Source: Rhyzopertha dominica
Lineage: Eukaryota > Arthropoda > Insecta > Coleoptera > Bostrichidae
Direction of reading: 5' to 3'
Length of the DNA stretch: 64,000 bases
NCBI GenBank assembly: GCA_025024175.1
Contig: QCXZ01000041.1
Span: forward strand, 18,905,786 to 18,969,785
The notes beneath the pieces were generated by a model. It had not been told where the DNA came from. It ran no database searches and saw only the letters and a list, made by a program, of their open reading frames with translations. The translations under genes were made by a program, and so were the position numbers. Shown here in pieces: positions 38,001-50,000 of this stretch (position 1 is its first letter; each line of letters starts with the position of its first letter).

Positions 38001-41000
38001 TAGAAGTAACTATTAAAGAGCGAATCGGTAGCGGACCAATGTGGCGCTTAGTAACCAATAATATTGGAAATAATTGCCTTAAAAAATGGTGGCAAGTCTT
38101 CTTTTATCTGCACAACTACTTCGACCACAACAATATGGTAAGCAGGTGTTCACTAGCAGTAAATCATTGATGAACTATAGTAATAAAACTTTTTCCAAGT
38201 TAAATACGCTCATAATAACATGTATTTTTCAAATACTAATAATGGCAATTTTTTAGTGTTTCGCTCACATTTGGTATGTGTCGATGGACATGCAGTTGTT
38301 TGTCATATCGCCCTTAATACTTCTACCTATGCTGAGACGGCCAAAATTGATGAAACAAATAGTCATGCCATTAATCACAATTATTTCAATTGTTTTTCCA
38401 GTGGTTATCATGATTTCATATAACTTGCGATAGTAAGCTTTTACAATCAATTCATGCGAATGTTTGTTAAATGCAGACATTTTAGTTGGACCCCAGATTA
38501 CTATAAATACTATTACTACGTTACTCACACGCGTTTACCTCCTTGGCTATTAGGTTTAAGCTTTGGAGCTTACGCTTTAGGTGAAACAAAGCGTAAATTG
38601 AATAAAAATATACGAATGATGATGTGGTGTGCAACGATTCTGACCATTATGGCTATTATTTTGAACCAGGTTACTGTAATAAACAAATATAGCTGGATCG
38701 GCACTCTGTATATGGGTTTTCAGCGACCCGCTTGGTCTCTCTGCCTTTGGTGGGTATGTTTTGCATGCATTAATGGATATGGAGGTATGATACAAATTTT
38801 AATTGAAAACTCTTATAACATATATACGCTGCGAACATTTAGTGTGGAATACTGAATGACATAAAAATAAGAACACCCAGTAATAATTGTTATATTTAAA
38901 TTAACTTTAAAGTACATATTTACAGAGGTAAAGCATCAAGTAATTAGAGCAGATGAGAACCTAAAAACCACTTCCATGGCGTCGTGTGCACTCATTAATT
39001 CGTCTATTCATGGACTCGTACAGATAGTCGATTTTATCCTCAGGTGTCTCATTTCCTCGCCTTCTTCTAGTTTTTTGTTTTTTTGCTTGTCCTTAGGACG
39101 TAGCTTTTCTTATAGTTTTTATGATAAAGTGTGTTGCTTGGACACGCCTGGATGATTTCTACGTCTTTCCTGTCAGCATCTGCTTTGTTTGTATGGTTTA
39201 ATCCTATCACAGTACTTTGTATTTTCGGTCTGACGTGCTAGCAGCAGGTTAACATAGAAAATAGGAATCGTCTTGTTTGTTAATATCATTATACTTATTT
39301 TTTTAATCATTTTTATTATTAATAAAGCTTCATACAATGGTAAGGTTCAAATGGCTTTCTAATTGACAGGTACAACGTAGATGTCTTAGGTGATCGTAAT
39401 TACTCTCATTGTGAATACATTAAAACTGATGTAATCGTCCGATTTATTCACGTAAGCAGTTGTCATAACCACGAATTTTTATTTTATAAAAGTAATCGGG
39501 TATTGAATAATATACTGCTCTAATCCTGTTCATAATGACAACACGTTTTCTATTTAAATTTTTAAATGTACTGAACCATGTTCTAGTCCTCTTCTTATTC
39601 TTGTTTGTCTCGCCATTAACAATGAGAACCAGTTCTGTGCCTAAATCCTTGAGGGTCGCCCAATTGGTCTTTTCCGTCTCGGTTGTCCATCCGTACATAT
39701 TCGGGCTAACCGTTTTTGTCCATTCTCTCTTCACGTTCTTTCCATGCTCTGTTTCTCGTTTTCGACCATTTGGTCGTGTTCTTTCTGCTCTAGTTACAGT
39801 GGCATGATCGCAGCATGGAGTACATTTTCATTTTCCCTTCCCCTTTCAGACAGCCTGCCATTTATAGTGCTTTTGGGCTTTGAATCTGAACCTCCGCTAA
39901 TGTGTAATATAGCGTGCTGACATACTAAGTGTTGGACATTTTTCTGCGTTAAGTCGAAGTCCAGTAATCCAAAGTCGCGTACACGAGATTCTATGAGCCT
40001 TATAGAATTTAGTAATAATGCTTTATGCATTTCGAGATTGAACCCTTATTTGATTGGACAAAATATGTATTTGCGTGTTATACTTCTTGGATGTTTAGCT
40101 GAACTGATATAACATTATTTCCAGATCGTCCTTATTATTTGTTACTAATAATGCATGCCAGCGTAGCAAAACATATTAGTTTCAATAGTGCCCTTTTATA
40201 TCCTGGCTTCGGTCTTATGGCCTCAGTTCTTCGCCTCATGACCAGGTTAAAAAAGTCTTATTCCCCGATTAATCTGTAAGTCTTCTGTCATGCTTTCTGA
40301 CATCTTTATTTTTGTGCTGGTGTTGGTATACATGTCTTCTATTACGTATGTAAAGACCTGACCTGACCAGANCAGGTTCAAAAAGTCTTATTCCCAGATT
40401 AATCTGTAAGTCTTCTGTCATGCTTTCTGACATCTTTATTTTTGTGTTGGTGTTGGTATACATGTTTTCTATTACGTATGTAAAGACCTGACCTGACCAG
40501 GTTAAAAAAGTCTTATTCCCAGATTAATCTGTAAGTCTTCTGACATCTTTATTTTTGTGNTGGTGTTGGTATACATGTCTTCTATTACGTACGTAAAGAG
40601 GTGGTGTTCAAGAGAAAGACTAGCAGCCAATTCTACAAAAACATCTTGGATTGGGTTTACCAGAAAAGGAGTCCTTCAACAGGTGAAGGGACTGAAACTA
40701 TGGATCCTGATTACCAGGATGACTTCCACGCCTCACCTGAAGAAAGTTACCAGCAAAACAATAAAAGCACTTGTACCTATATCAGGAAGAACGTGGGGAC
40801 TAAAACAAAAAGTGGTTTACGATTGTGATACCCATAGTTACATATTCATCTTTGGTGCGTTGGCACAAAACCACCAGCAAAAGTGCAAAAGACGAGCTAA
40901 GCAACTTGCATATGCTTGGAACTCACAGGGACGATGCGTACAACGTCTGCGACGGCCAATAAATGTTGCTGGATCTGACTCCGTTAGACCTTATTGTCAT

Positions 41001-44000
41001 ATCAGAGGCACTAATAGACTGAAACGAAAAGATACATATTCGGTCGTTCGTCGTTCCCATATGTCAGATCGCTTGCGGTTGTTCAATCCGAACTGTGCAC
41101 CTCTCGGCGCAACTGTTTCAGTACAGGATCATACAAGTCTATTGCATCGTTCAAAACGAACTAGTTCATTTATTCCTCACGTATTATCGTTCAGTGTGGC
41201 GCAAATGAATAGTACACTTCATTCGTTCGTTCATGAACTTCCCACTTCTACCTACTACACAATGATTCTATAACTGAATCTTACATACCTATGATCCGAG
41301 AGGGACTAGTCATTCGAAACATGCTACTCACTACTAATTATTGTTATGTCAACTTCTCTCTTTGTTGCAGTCACAAAGATACGTTCTGTACCGATGCTTG
41401 CCACTTCTGGTTTATTACTAATAATAAATTCTAGAAGTGCTTAACCTCTTCTGTTGGTGTGCACCCCACCTGTACTTGTACGCGTTAAGAGACACAACAA
41501 AGCAGCAGTGGCAAATCTTGCTGTTGCAATGTCTGACTAGTTCATCACATCAGCTGTAGGTGGCGGTTCTGATTGCTCATATGGTGAATGTGTACTATAT
41601 ATAATATTTATGTTATGTTGATATTACGTTTGACATATGTAAGTTGGTAAAAAAAATTCCTAAAATTTTGGCCATAGATAATTTGGGACTTGTTTGTATG
41701 GACTGTTCCTTATTCCGCACTAAACGTTTATACCGCAGGTACAAACATACGCGGGATTTTTTTGCGTTTTTATTTACTTTATTTACTAACAATTTTAGCT
41801 TCTTTTGACAAACAAGAGATTGTTATTTCAGGTGTAATCAATTCGCTATTGTCGTTGCCAGCCTTGCAGGTTCTAAGTAAATTGACGTATTCCGTTTATT
41901 TACTACATTTGCCTTTGCAGCTATCAAGTCAACTTCGCCGTAGAACGCTAACGATTTTCGACGACTATAGTAACGTAAGTAAATAATTAGTTTTAAAAAG
42001 CAAAAAACATACAAATAATTTTTCAACACAAGTTTTAATAACATCGGAGATTTAGTGACTGCTGACGCTTTAATGACAATTTGGATTCTTTTCACACTTG
42101 TAGATATATGCAGAATACTACAGAAAAATCTGCAAAATACTCGTACTATACAAATCAATTCGAAACTGACAGCTGTCTGTCGCTCCATGTGCATGTAGAT
42201 ATTAATGATAAATTTTCGAAATAGCGTTTCACTAGGAGTGTCAGCTTGAGATAGAAAAGGAAATTCTATTACTATATTTACACACTTCTAAAATCTCTCT
42301 CTTGAACAAATACACTATTGAAACACGACTATCTCTTTTGAAAGCAAATTCTGTCACCGCATTAAACTTATTCCTTTAGTTATCAATTTCGTAATCTGCT
42401 GCAGGTAACGTTTTAAAGTTTTCGTGGCTTAACGTTGCTGTTAAGAGTAGCTGCCCCGTAAATCTTGATCAAAATTTAATTTCAACAAGTTGTTAATCTC
42501 CCATAGCATACCTCGACAACATATAGTTTGATCAGCTACTTTAAAGTCTATAAATTCATCTTCGAACGCTAAAATATTTCTTAATGACTTAACCATTACC
42601 ACCTGATGGATTAACCACAATTTTCATGGACTATAATGGGGTTGTAGCCCATGACAACAAATCGTTATTATAACACATGTGCAACTTAGCCTGGACCTAA
42701 TGGAGTTAGAAGCTGGCAATAGAAAAAAATATTTGTAATGTTTTAGTGTCTTATATTTACAAAAAGAAAGGCTTTACGCCAAATTCAAATATTGCGTGAT
42801 ACGTCACCGTTCCCGGAAACGCACTGTGTCGGTGCGCTGAATGCTCTGTTGCATGCTTGACGCCTTTGTCGCTGTTGAACACGCGTAACCTTTGTTTACG
42901 TTTTGGCTTTATGAACGGAGTTTATCTGTTTATTTCCTCGTTGTTTATAAAACCAAGAACAAGACACACTTTTAACAAAAAATATCCAGTACAAGAACAG
43001 TTATAATATTAGTTACATTATATGACGCTGGCAGTTGACAAAACAAGCAAACGAGCATGCAAAGGAAACTCTTGTGGCCATATCGTTCGATTTCACGAAG
43101 ATTAGGCGATTTTGCTTTTTAAAGGTTGAGACGTGATAAAATGTAATGGCAGCTATATACACTGTAATTGAGGTTTAAACGAGTTCACTTAATAAATAGT
43201 TGTCCCTGTTTTAATACGTACTTATCCCGCGGCTGCCATATATTGAATCCTGTTTCCTATATATCTTCTACAAGTTAATATTTTAATTTAAGACCTACCT
43301 ATATTATACATTATAATATTTACAGTGAAAACTACTAGCGTATCGCGTTTAACGCATCCATTCACGTACAGGTTGTTATAATTAATAATTACGGTTGCGA
43401 GTTTGGGAAATAAAATAGCAACGCTGCTGCGACTTCGGTTTTAGAAACCTCATCTCGGCCGACCACACTGACTGGCATGCCAGGATCACAAAATGCGCCC
43501 GGCAACATCACAGTTACACCGTAACAGTAAGCGCGCTAGAGAGCGGTAACGTCAGAGATTTAAACTTTAAACATAAACATTTTTTTAAGAATTATTCTAT
43601 TCTATTCTATCTCCTGCGGTGTGGCCCCGCAGATGGGGCGGGGCGCTGCACTTAGACCTTTCGATCCATTGTGCCCGCACCGTAGCTTAGAAGGTAATCT
43701 ATAATCTATAAAGATCTTCAGTCTTAATAAATTAAGACCCAAATTCTCCAAACCTTTTGCCCCCCAGCAGTCCGCAGGTGGTAAGGAGGTGAATCGGAGT
43801 TTCCTCCTCTTCTCAGCAGAACCTACAGGTGCTACTTTCCACTACACCCATATTATATAGGTGTTTATTGAGCCGGCAGTGTCCCGTAAGGACACCCACC
43901 ACTAATCGTAATTGAGAGCGACTCCGGCTTAAAAGCCATTTGCGTTCCTGGGCAACTTTGTGATCTCGGCCCTCAGTCTACTTTCTGGAATGGCGATGGA

Positions 44001-46750
44001 AGGTTGTGGTCCGAGATAAGGTGCGGACGCCGCCTTCCTCGCTAATTCATCAGCCCTTTCATTGCCTTCAATGTCTGCATGAGCAGGCACCCAAATCAAG
44101 TTAACCTGATTATGTTGGGCCAACCTTACAAATGTGTTACGACAGTCCAGTAAAAGGCCGGAGCGCACCCCACCACAGGTAAGCGCTCGAAGTGCCGCCT
44201 GGCTATCGCATCATATCGCAGCAAATGTAGATGTGCAGTCCGGAATACCCTCTTCTGAGGTTCTCATGAGCACATGCCAGGATTGCATAAATTTCCGCTT
44301 GGAATACACTAGGGTACNCTCCTAATGAAAAANTGAGTTGCACCCNCGGAGATGTACCACATACTCCCGCGCCTGTGCCTGTGTCCATTTTAGATCCATC
44401 TGTGTACCAGATGAGTCCTTGTGGCACAAGCATGTTTTCACCATTCAGAAACCACGCGTTTTGCAAAAAATTAAAAAAAAACGGGTCTATTATTTTTAAT
44501 ATAGATTCATATTCTGCACTAAAAAAATGGGAGCTACAGGCCCATTGACGGCATTTTAGCATCGCGGACGGTTCAAATAGCTTATTTTTTATATCTTGCT
44601 TGATAGACCACTAATAATTATATATTGTTATAATGTTTTAAGCATCAAATTGGCAGATACGTGAATGTAATTCGCTTTGAACTCTTCTAATTTTTCCACA
44701 AATAAAGCTATCGATAACTGAAGGGTTAAAGTTTTGGAGGGATTATCCAGGAAAGTTGGTGTATAACGTATCCATTGTTCACTTCTTCTAGCAGTTAGGA
44801 TTCTGAGACATGCAAATTGCGTTTGGATATTTAAGTCTTTTTTATAGACTTCATATACTGAATTAGAATTGTAGTATTTTAGACAGAAAAGGAACGTTAT
44901 TTTAATCTCACCTTTGGTCTATTTATGCCAGGCACAGTCTTTATTTATAAAAAATAATGTTTGTTTTTTATATCACTATTGAGCTGAGCATTCTTATTCA
45001 AGATTTTATTGTTATATTTAATATTTAAACTGCAAATTTGGTTGGAGACTACTGGATTATATTGATGAAGAGCTAGCTAATAGACTTTGCCAAGGAGGTA
45101 TTGTGAGGACCAAGAAATCGGTAATTATGGCCATTGTGATCAGTGGCGTATATAGAAATTTTTTCCGGGGGGGGGGATTACTTTTAGGGACGTGCAAACA
45201 AATAAAATAGGTACCAAAATTTTGCTTATTATTTTTATACATAAAAAAGTACAATCTAAACACAAAATCAGCAGTATAATACATAAATAGTATTAACGTA
45301 TAGGCGACATCCCACAACACAAAGTTGTTACGGTATTTTCGCATCACGCGTTGGTAGCAGTTTACTAAAATAAAGGTGCTACTAGAGACTAGAAACACTA
45401 TTTAGATTCATTTGTGGGTAATATTAATCAATACGAAGGCGCGCACTGGAGCTTAGATAAGAGAGTAGTAGTAGGTTGGATTCGACTCATTTGACACTGA
45501 CAATCACAACAAACTGAAACATAAGAAACCAAAAGTAGCAAGCGTAAAAGTTGTTATTAATAACAATTTTGTAAAAAATAAAATAACATCTGATACAAAC
45601 TGTTGGATCATTTATCAAATTGTGACGTATTACGGATTACGTATACTACATATTTAATCACTAACAACTGTGTAATAACTATCGAGTGTCTTACTTTCAG
45701 GGGAGGGTCTGGACTCGTGAGACCCCCCCTTAAATACGTTATTTTTTGTGATATTTTAAAATATAATTAAGTGTTAACTAGAGTTATTCGTTTATTAAAC
45801 TCCAATTTTAAAATTAATAAAAATTTGTAGTCGAAATTATAATAGGAACATTAGCGGACGATTATATTTTACTAAGATACAGTATACTATGAAACAATAT
45901 AATATCATGACTCCAATTATAAATTCTTAATTTATATCTGTAAAGTAAGTATCTGCTACAGTCTTACAAATGGTGTTTAGTTTACAGACTGCAACACGAA
46001 TACTTATGTAACTGCAACTTTTGTTTAGAAAATAGGCTTATTGAAACAGTACAGATATTTTTAGTAAGATTACGAATAATCAAGTAAAAGTCAAGTCTAT
46101 CCAAGGCAGCCAATTCAGAATTACATGGGACTATTTTTGAAGAAGATCACTTATTACTTCCTTCAAATTCAATCAAATATTGTTGTGTCACTAACTACAT
46201 CTTAGATATTAAACTCTAAGATAAATTAAGGAACATCCGCATAAGAAAACGAAAGTTTGCTTTATACCAAAATTTGGAGGTATTTTCTTAAAGTTTTTAC
46301 CAATGATATCATGCAATCAATGCATCTAACAAGTTCAACATTTTATTTTTTTAACAGATGAGTGTATGGGAGTGAATCATTCAAAAATTTATTATTAAGT
46401 GGACGACATCCGAGTCATTTTTAGTAGCTTCAAGATATTCATTTCTACTGTTAAAAGATATTATATTTCAATTTTTCAGATACATTTGGTTGCCAGTGAC
46501 ATAGTATTTTCATTGGCACTTGGAATAATTTGGACCTTAGCATTTGAGATGCCATTCGTCGCTATTGAAAAACTAATTTTTGCGAAAGGTAATATAACTA
46601 CTATTTATTTATTAAAAGAACAATGACGCATTTCATTAGGAAGCAGCTCAAGGTGCAGATAACTTCGAACGAGGAAATGAAGGAAAATATTCAAACGTAA
46701 ACGACCTGCTGAAAGCAGCGGATCAAAACGAACAGAAGAAGTGGTATTGA
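35094..46750 (+). CDS. Gene C: NRF-6-like membrane acyltransferase, complete, about 674 residues
   Basis: Twelve exons: 35094-35280, 35355-35560, 36559-36752, 36808-36884, 36947-37140, 37208-37371, 37969-38137, 38257-38432, 38486-38784, 41832-41974, 46480-46588, 46644-46750. Every junction is GT-AG and in phase. I chose the ATG at 35094 because it gives a signal peptide like those of B and D (MLVTAFIFLSLTHFISA, then LDVEAF). An in-frame ATG at 35037 would add 19 residues ahead of it. The N-terminal domain keeps all six cysteines and a sequon just before the first (NNSERC). The core has LLWVIVFHR (His268; Phe replaces the Gly of the GHR in B and D), GHLAVDSFLF, THTRLPPWLLG and FQRPAWSL. Exon 9 is one codon shorter than in B and D. 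The tail is about 34 residues and ends KKWY. The exon 12 acceptor is AAGCAG, again NAGNAG. Exon 6 and its flank also exist as a stray copy in gene B. Confidence 0.92.
35561..36558 (+). other. Intron 2 of gene C
   Basis: AT-rich intron of 1.0 kb, the shortest second intron among B-D (3.7 kb in B, 3.3 kb in D). I see no exon or repeat in it. Confidence 0.7.
37372..37968 (+). other. Intron 6 of gene C
   Basis: The first 288 bp are the part duplicated in gene B. They include a short open reading stretch (YDPRIYIAYLDVYKRSQVYV...) that stays open in both copies although it lies in an intron. A G/C-richer patch at about 37720-37860 (tgggctaccgttcagatttc...) looks like a retroelement remnant. Confidence 0.6.
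39280..39740 (-). pseudogene. Probable non-LTR retrotransposon C-terminal fragment
   Basis: On the minus strand, TWFSTFKNLNRKRVVIMNRI is followed by YSIPDYFYKIKI and a cysteine-containing segment. This arrangement (two tryptophan-spaced helices, NRK..VI.N.RIRxGY, lP.yL.KIKI, C) resembles the region after RNase H in Jockey/I-type elements. There is no reverse transcriptase and the call rests on pattern memory only. Confidence 0.4.
40243..40600. repeat. Tandem repeat, unit about 125-130 bp, 2.8 copies
   Basis: The unit begins caggttaaaaaagtcttatt and ends attacgtatgtaaagacctg. Copies start at about 40243, 40373 and 40498. The third copy lacks a short piece (a 14-base tcatgctttctg-type stretch) and merges into unique sequence. 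Copies are nearly identical, so the expansion is young. N bases mark uncertain assembly here. Confidence 0.85.
41975..46479 (+). other. Intron 10 of gene C
   Basis: A 4.5-kb intron containing a minus-strand non-LTR fragment (43587-44562), two G/C-richer patches without coding content (about 42790-42900 and 43430-43560) and a G-run transposon-like end (45142-45180, GTGGCGTATATAGA then G10). A GGGGAGGGTCT...AGACCCCCC hairpin lies at about 45701-45730. Confidence 0.65.
43587..44562 (-). pseudogene. 5'-truncated non-LTR retrotransposon 3' end with RNase H domain
   Basis: On the minus strand, IWYTDGSKMDTGTGAGVCG (first catalytic Asp of RNase H) is followed by a region with VFQAEIYAI (catalytic Glu) and, in the next open stretch, VNLIWVPAHADIEGNERADE (third motif, closing Asp). 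Further on, a TGHC-type zinc-knuckle segment is readable with a frameshift. The low-coordinate end is a (TAGAA)n-like simple tail at about 43588-43607, as expected for the 3' end of a Jockey- or I-type element. The reverse transcriptase is absent because of 5' truncation. It is inserted antisense within intron 10 of gene C. Confidence 0.8.
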
Positions 46751-46776
46751 TAATTAGTAGCGGCTATTAGTTCTAG

Positions 46777-46782
46777 ATTAAA
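46777..46782 (+). terminator. Candidate poly(A) signal of gene C
   Basis: ATTAAA lies 26 nt after the gene C stop. The following gene starts at 47041, so the transcript must end within this short gap unless C and D are co-transcribed. Confidence 0.35.
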
Positions 46783-46975
46783 ATTCTGTGTGTATGTAAA
46801 GGTGTAAAAATATCTCAACTTATATTTATAAACAACTCATAAACTTAACATATTTATCTTTAAACTGCCTAATGGCCTTTTCTGCATATCCTATGATCTA
46901 AACTACTCGATATCCCAAATGCAACCTCCTAGCGTCAGCATATCTTGCAGTTATCAACCTGGCCACTTATATTGA

Positions 46976-47005
46976 CTATATGTATATGTCACAAGCTGTT
47001 CAGCC
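46976..47005 (+). promoter_or_regulatory. Candidate core promoter of gene D
   Basis: A TATA-like run (CTATATGTATAT, 46976-46987) precedes an initiator-like TCAGCC (A at 47002) by 26 nt. This would give a 39-nt 5' UTR to the ATG at 47041. It lies inside the 290-bp gap between C and D, the only place a separate promoter for D could be unless it is inside gene C. Confidence 0.35.
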
Positions 47006-47040
47006 CAGTTACCTATTGCTGTTTCACAAAATGTGGTACG

Positions 47041-50000
47041 ATGAAGCTTTTACATTTTTGCATTATAACGCTTTCTGCGTGCTGGGCTACAGGTCTTGAC
47101 AAAGAAGCTTTCTACAGTAACTTCTACAGAGATGGTATGCTTGCACGTAACAGTAGTGAAAGGTGTAACATTCAGATTAATGAGACCTTAAGGGGCTTGT
47201 ACAATGCAGAGAAGTGGGCACTAGAGAGTAAGTATCTTAGCATAATACATTTTTTGTGTATACCTACATTTTCGAACGCGTAAACATGGTTTGAAAAAGA
47301 TTTTACGCATAATCGATTAATTATAAGAGTCAGAGATAATCTTACATGACATTCGAAAACGATTTGTGTTTGCATATATATTTGTAGCAGATAAATATGA
47401 ATGACGTTTTGTATGTATTTTACAAAACGTAAAAAAGTCAATGAATTAAAGTATTTTTTGTTATTTACCATATGCAAGTTACTTAACTTAAAACTTGATT
47501 CCAAATAGGTATATCTGCTTAAAACAAGTCAGATTCATTTATAAACCCTTTTCACTAATTGCATAAATAATGCTACTGCTATGAAATATTAGTTAAATTT
47601 GGAAGTGCTGATTTTTCAAAAGCCAAACATACTTCGGCTATAGAACTGTTTATTCGCTACGTATATGTTGTATTATGTTACAATCAATTAATTAATTGTA
47701 AAACAGTCTATGTGTTGTGTAATTATTAGATATGTAAATATAAAGTTGAAACATCACATGCTTATAAAGTAAAAACAGATTAAATTTAAATATTCGTTAG
47801 GATCTCATTTTAGTATTTGCAATTTATGACTTCATAATGCGACTGTGTTTTTCCAATGTAATCACCCCACACTGGGGAGGAAATGTAGTAAATAAACAGA
47901 TCTTTGACTGAAGTATGTTTTTTGAGAAAGTCCACACTCCTTATACAAATAGGAGAATGAACTTAACTAGCATTAAATTTACAGTATGTCAAAATATGAG
48001 AATGGGATTCAAAGAAAAATCTGACATTTTATACCACTACCGACAGATGTTCGCTGCACCTAAATATGTAATATCTCGTTAATGTGAAGGGTAAAGTAAA
48101 GTAGTTTGAATCTTATGGTCTATGTCGGCGACTCCAAAAATTTTTTTACAAGTGGATATGGAAGTCCTTCGTTTTGCTAATAGAAATGACCTACTCCTGT
48201 TAAAATGTGGCTATTAGACACTGACAAATTAAAACCACTTTTACTGATACCTTTTATCTCAAGTGGCTATTTTAAGGCAAATGAGCATATGTTTTGCTGA
48301 TAACATATAATGATTACGCAGTAGCACGTTATTAAGCCGCAATATGCTACCATTTGATCGGTTTGATTTAATTAGAATTCTGTTGCCGTCGAAAACAGAT
48401 ATTATATCTGCACTAAACTGCTATCTTTAGAACTACACTTAAATACAATTATCGTACACGTCATTTGCTTATTCATTTTTTTGTATTCTTAGACACACCA
48501 CAGCTACATAAGTTTGGGACAAGTCAAACATATAAAACTATTAAGTATGATCTATAAATTAAGATCTCTTTGAAATACAACTTTAAATCAAATGTCGTGG
48601 TTGCGAATACGGTATTATTGGCTATTATCTACACATACGCAACATATTCATCCTTCACACTACATGATTGATATGACACTAAGGACTTCTCTTGTTTGCT
48701 GAATTGAGTAACTAAGCTTAATGCTAGTTGCAAAATTTCGGTATAGGTATTAACTTCGAATACCCAAGCTAATCAAGATTTCCCTAGGTACAGCTTCAAC
48801 AAGGCAGTCAACGCGAAACTTTGTTGTTTTTACAACCCATCTCTGCACAAATCGCACATTGCCATGAATTTCATTCTAGCTCTAGAGTTATAACTATCNG
48901 ATTTTTTTTTTTAATTTAGACTATTAAAATTTTCCTCACTTGCAATATTTGTTGTACACAAATACAGGTACTTGAGCAGGGTAACATGTTTTCGTTGGTT
49001 TGTGCCATCGCCATTTTTTTATCGTCTTTTGTTTTACAGCTATAGCCAACTTCTGAATAACTACATGTCTTCAATCCTCATTGTCTTTCTTATGAATGTA
49101 GATACAAAAAAGATTCAATCGAATCGCGTACTCAAAATTTTTAGGGGGTAAAAGTTTTGAGATATAACACTAACTTGATTTTTTTAAATAGAAACCGTAG
49201 TTAGCTTTGCTATAGTTAAGAAGATCTATATTTTGTAATTAAGAAATACAGTGTTAGGTTTGTTTTCATTATTTCTGAGATTATTCAATTTTTTTAAATC
49301 ATTTAATCAAATTTTATCTTTACATTTAGGAGGCTATGGAACAACGAAACACACAAAATAATATATATTATTAAACAAAAATTTTAGTCCATTAAAAAGA
49401 GTAGGTATATGCCTATTTTAAATACATACGTATCTTATTAAATTACTACAAAAATTGGAATAATACCAAAATTAGTGAAAATAAACCTAACAGTGGGTAT
49501 CTATATTTTATTAATTAGAAATAATAGGTCTTTTCATCAATAGCCAAGCCAGCTATAATTTCCATTTAAAATAATTCAAGTTTGTATTGTATCTCGAATA
49601 TTATGTGACTCAAAAAAATTCTGAGTACGCCACTGGATTCAAAGTAAATATATGTACAATAAATGTCTCCACAGTTTTTTTTTGTATGTACATACCCAAG
49701 CGAGATATTGAAAACTGAAAGAATGCTATATTATTTAAAAGTTGGTTTTGTCTTTAAAACAAAAGACGATGATACATTCAACTCGCAACAAAAAAAAATA
49801 GAGTAATGTGCAAACCGCAAATCTCTAGTATTAATAGTTACCGAGATACCCTGTAATTACAACAAAAATAGGACATCCTGTATAGCGGCGAGATGATAGA
49901 AACCAATCAGCAAAGAAAAATAATTGTTGCAAAATATTAAATACCGCTGTTTATAGAACTTCAAAGTTACCTCATCAATTAATGTGAAGTAATATGTTAT

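Larger units (their letters stand above)
38785..41831 (+). other. Intron 9 of gene C with repeats
   Basis: A 3.0-kb intron holding a probable non-LTR fragment on the minus strand (39280-39740) and a 2.8-copy tandem repeat (40243-40600). A long open stretch (40557-41273) has no protein family signature I recognise. Confidence 0.65.
46751..47040 (+). other. C-D intergenic gap of 290 bp
   Basis: The shortest spacing in the array. It holds the candidate poly(A) signal of C and candidate TATA/initiator pair of D and nothing else visible. Confidence 0.6.

Noticed and set aside
40243..40600. CRISPR array
   Set aside because: Units are 125-130 bp and adjacent, with no unique spacers, and the genome is eukaryotic. 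It is an ordinary tandem repeat.
40557..41273. Longest open stretch in the window (238 codons, + strand)
   Set aside because: It starts inside the tandem repeat, includes an N, has no family motif or sensible domain composition, and lies in an intron of gene C. It looks like chance openness in G/C-richer DNA.
45142..49634. One 4.5-kb transposon bounded by GTGGCGTA and TACGCCAC ends
   Set aside because: The interval contains the last two exons of gene C and the first exon of D, so the two ends more likely belong to separate decayed insertions.
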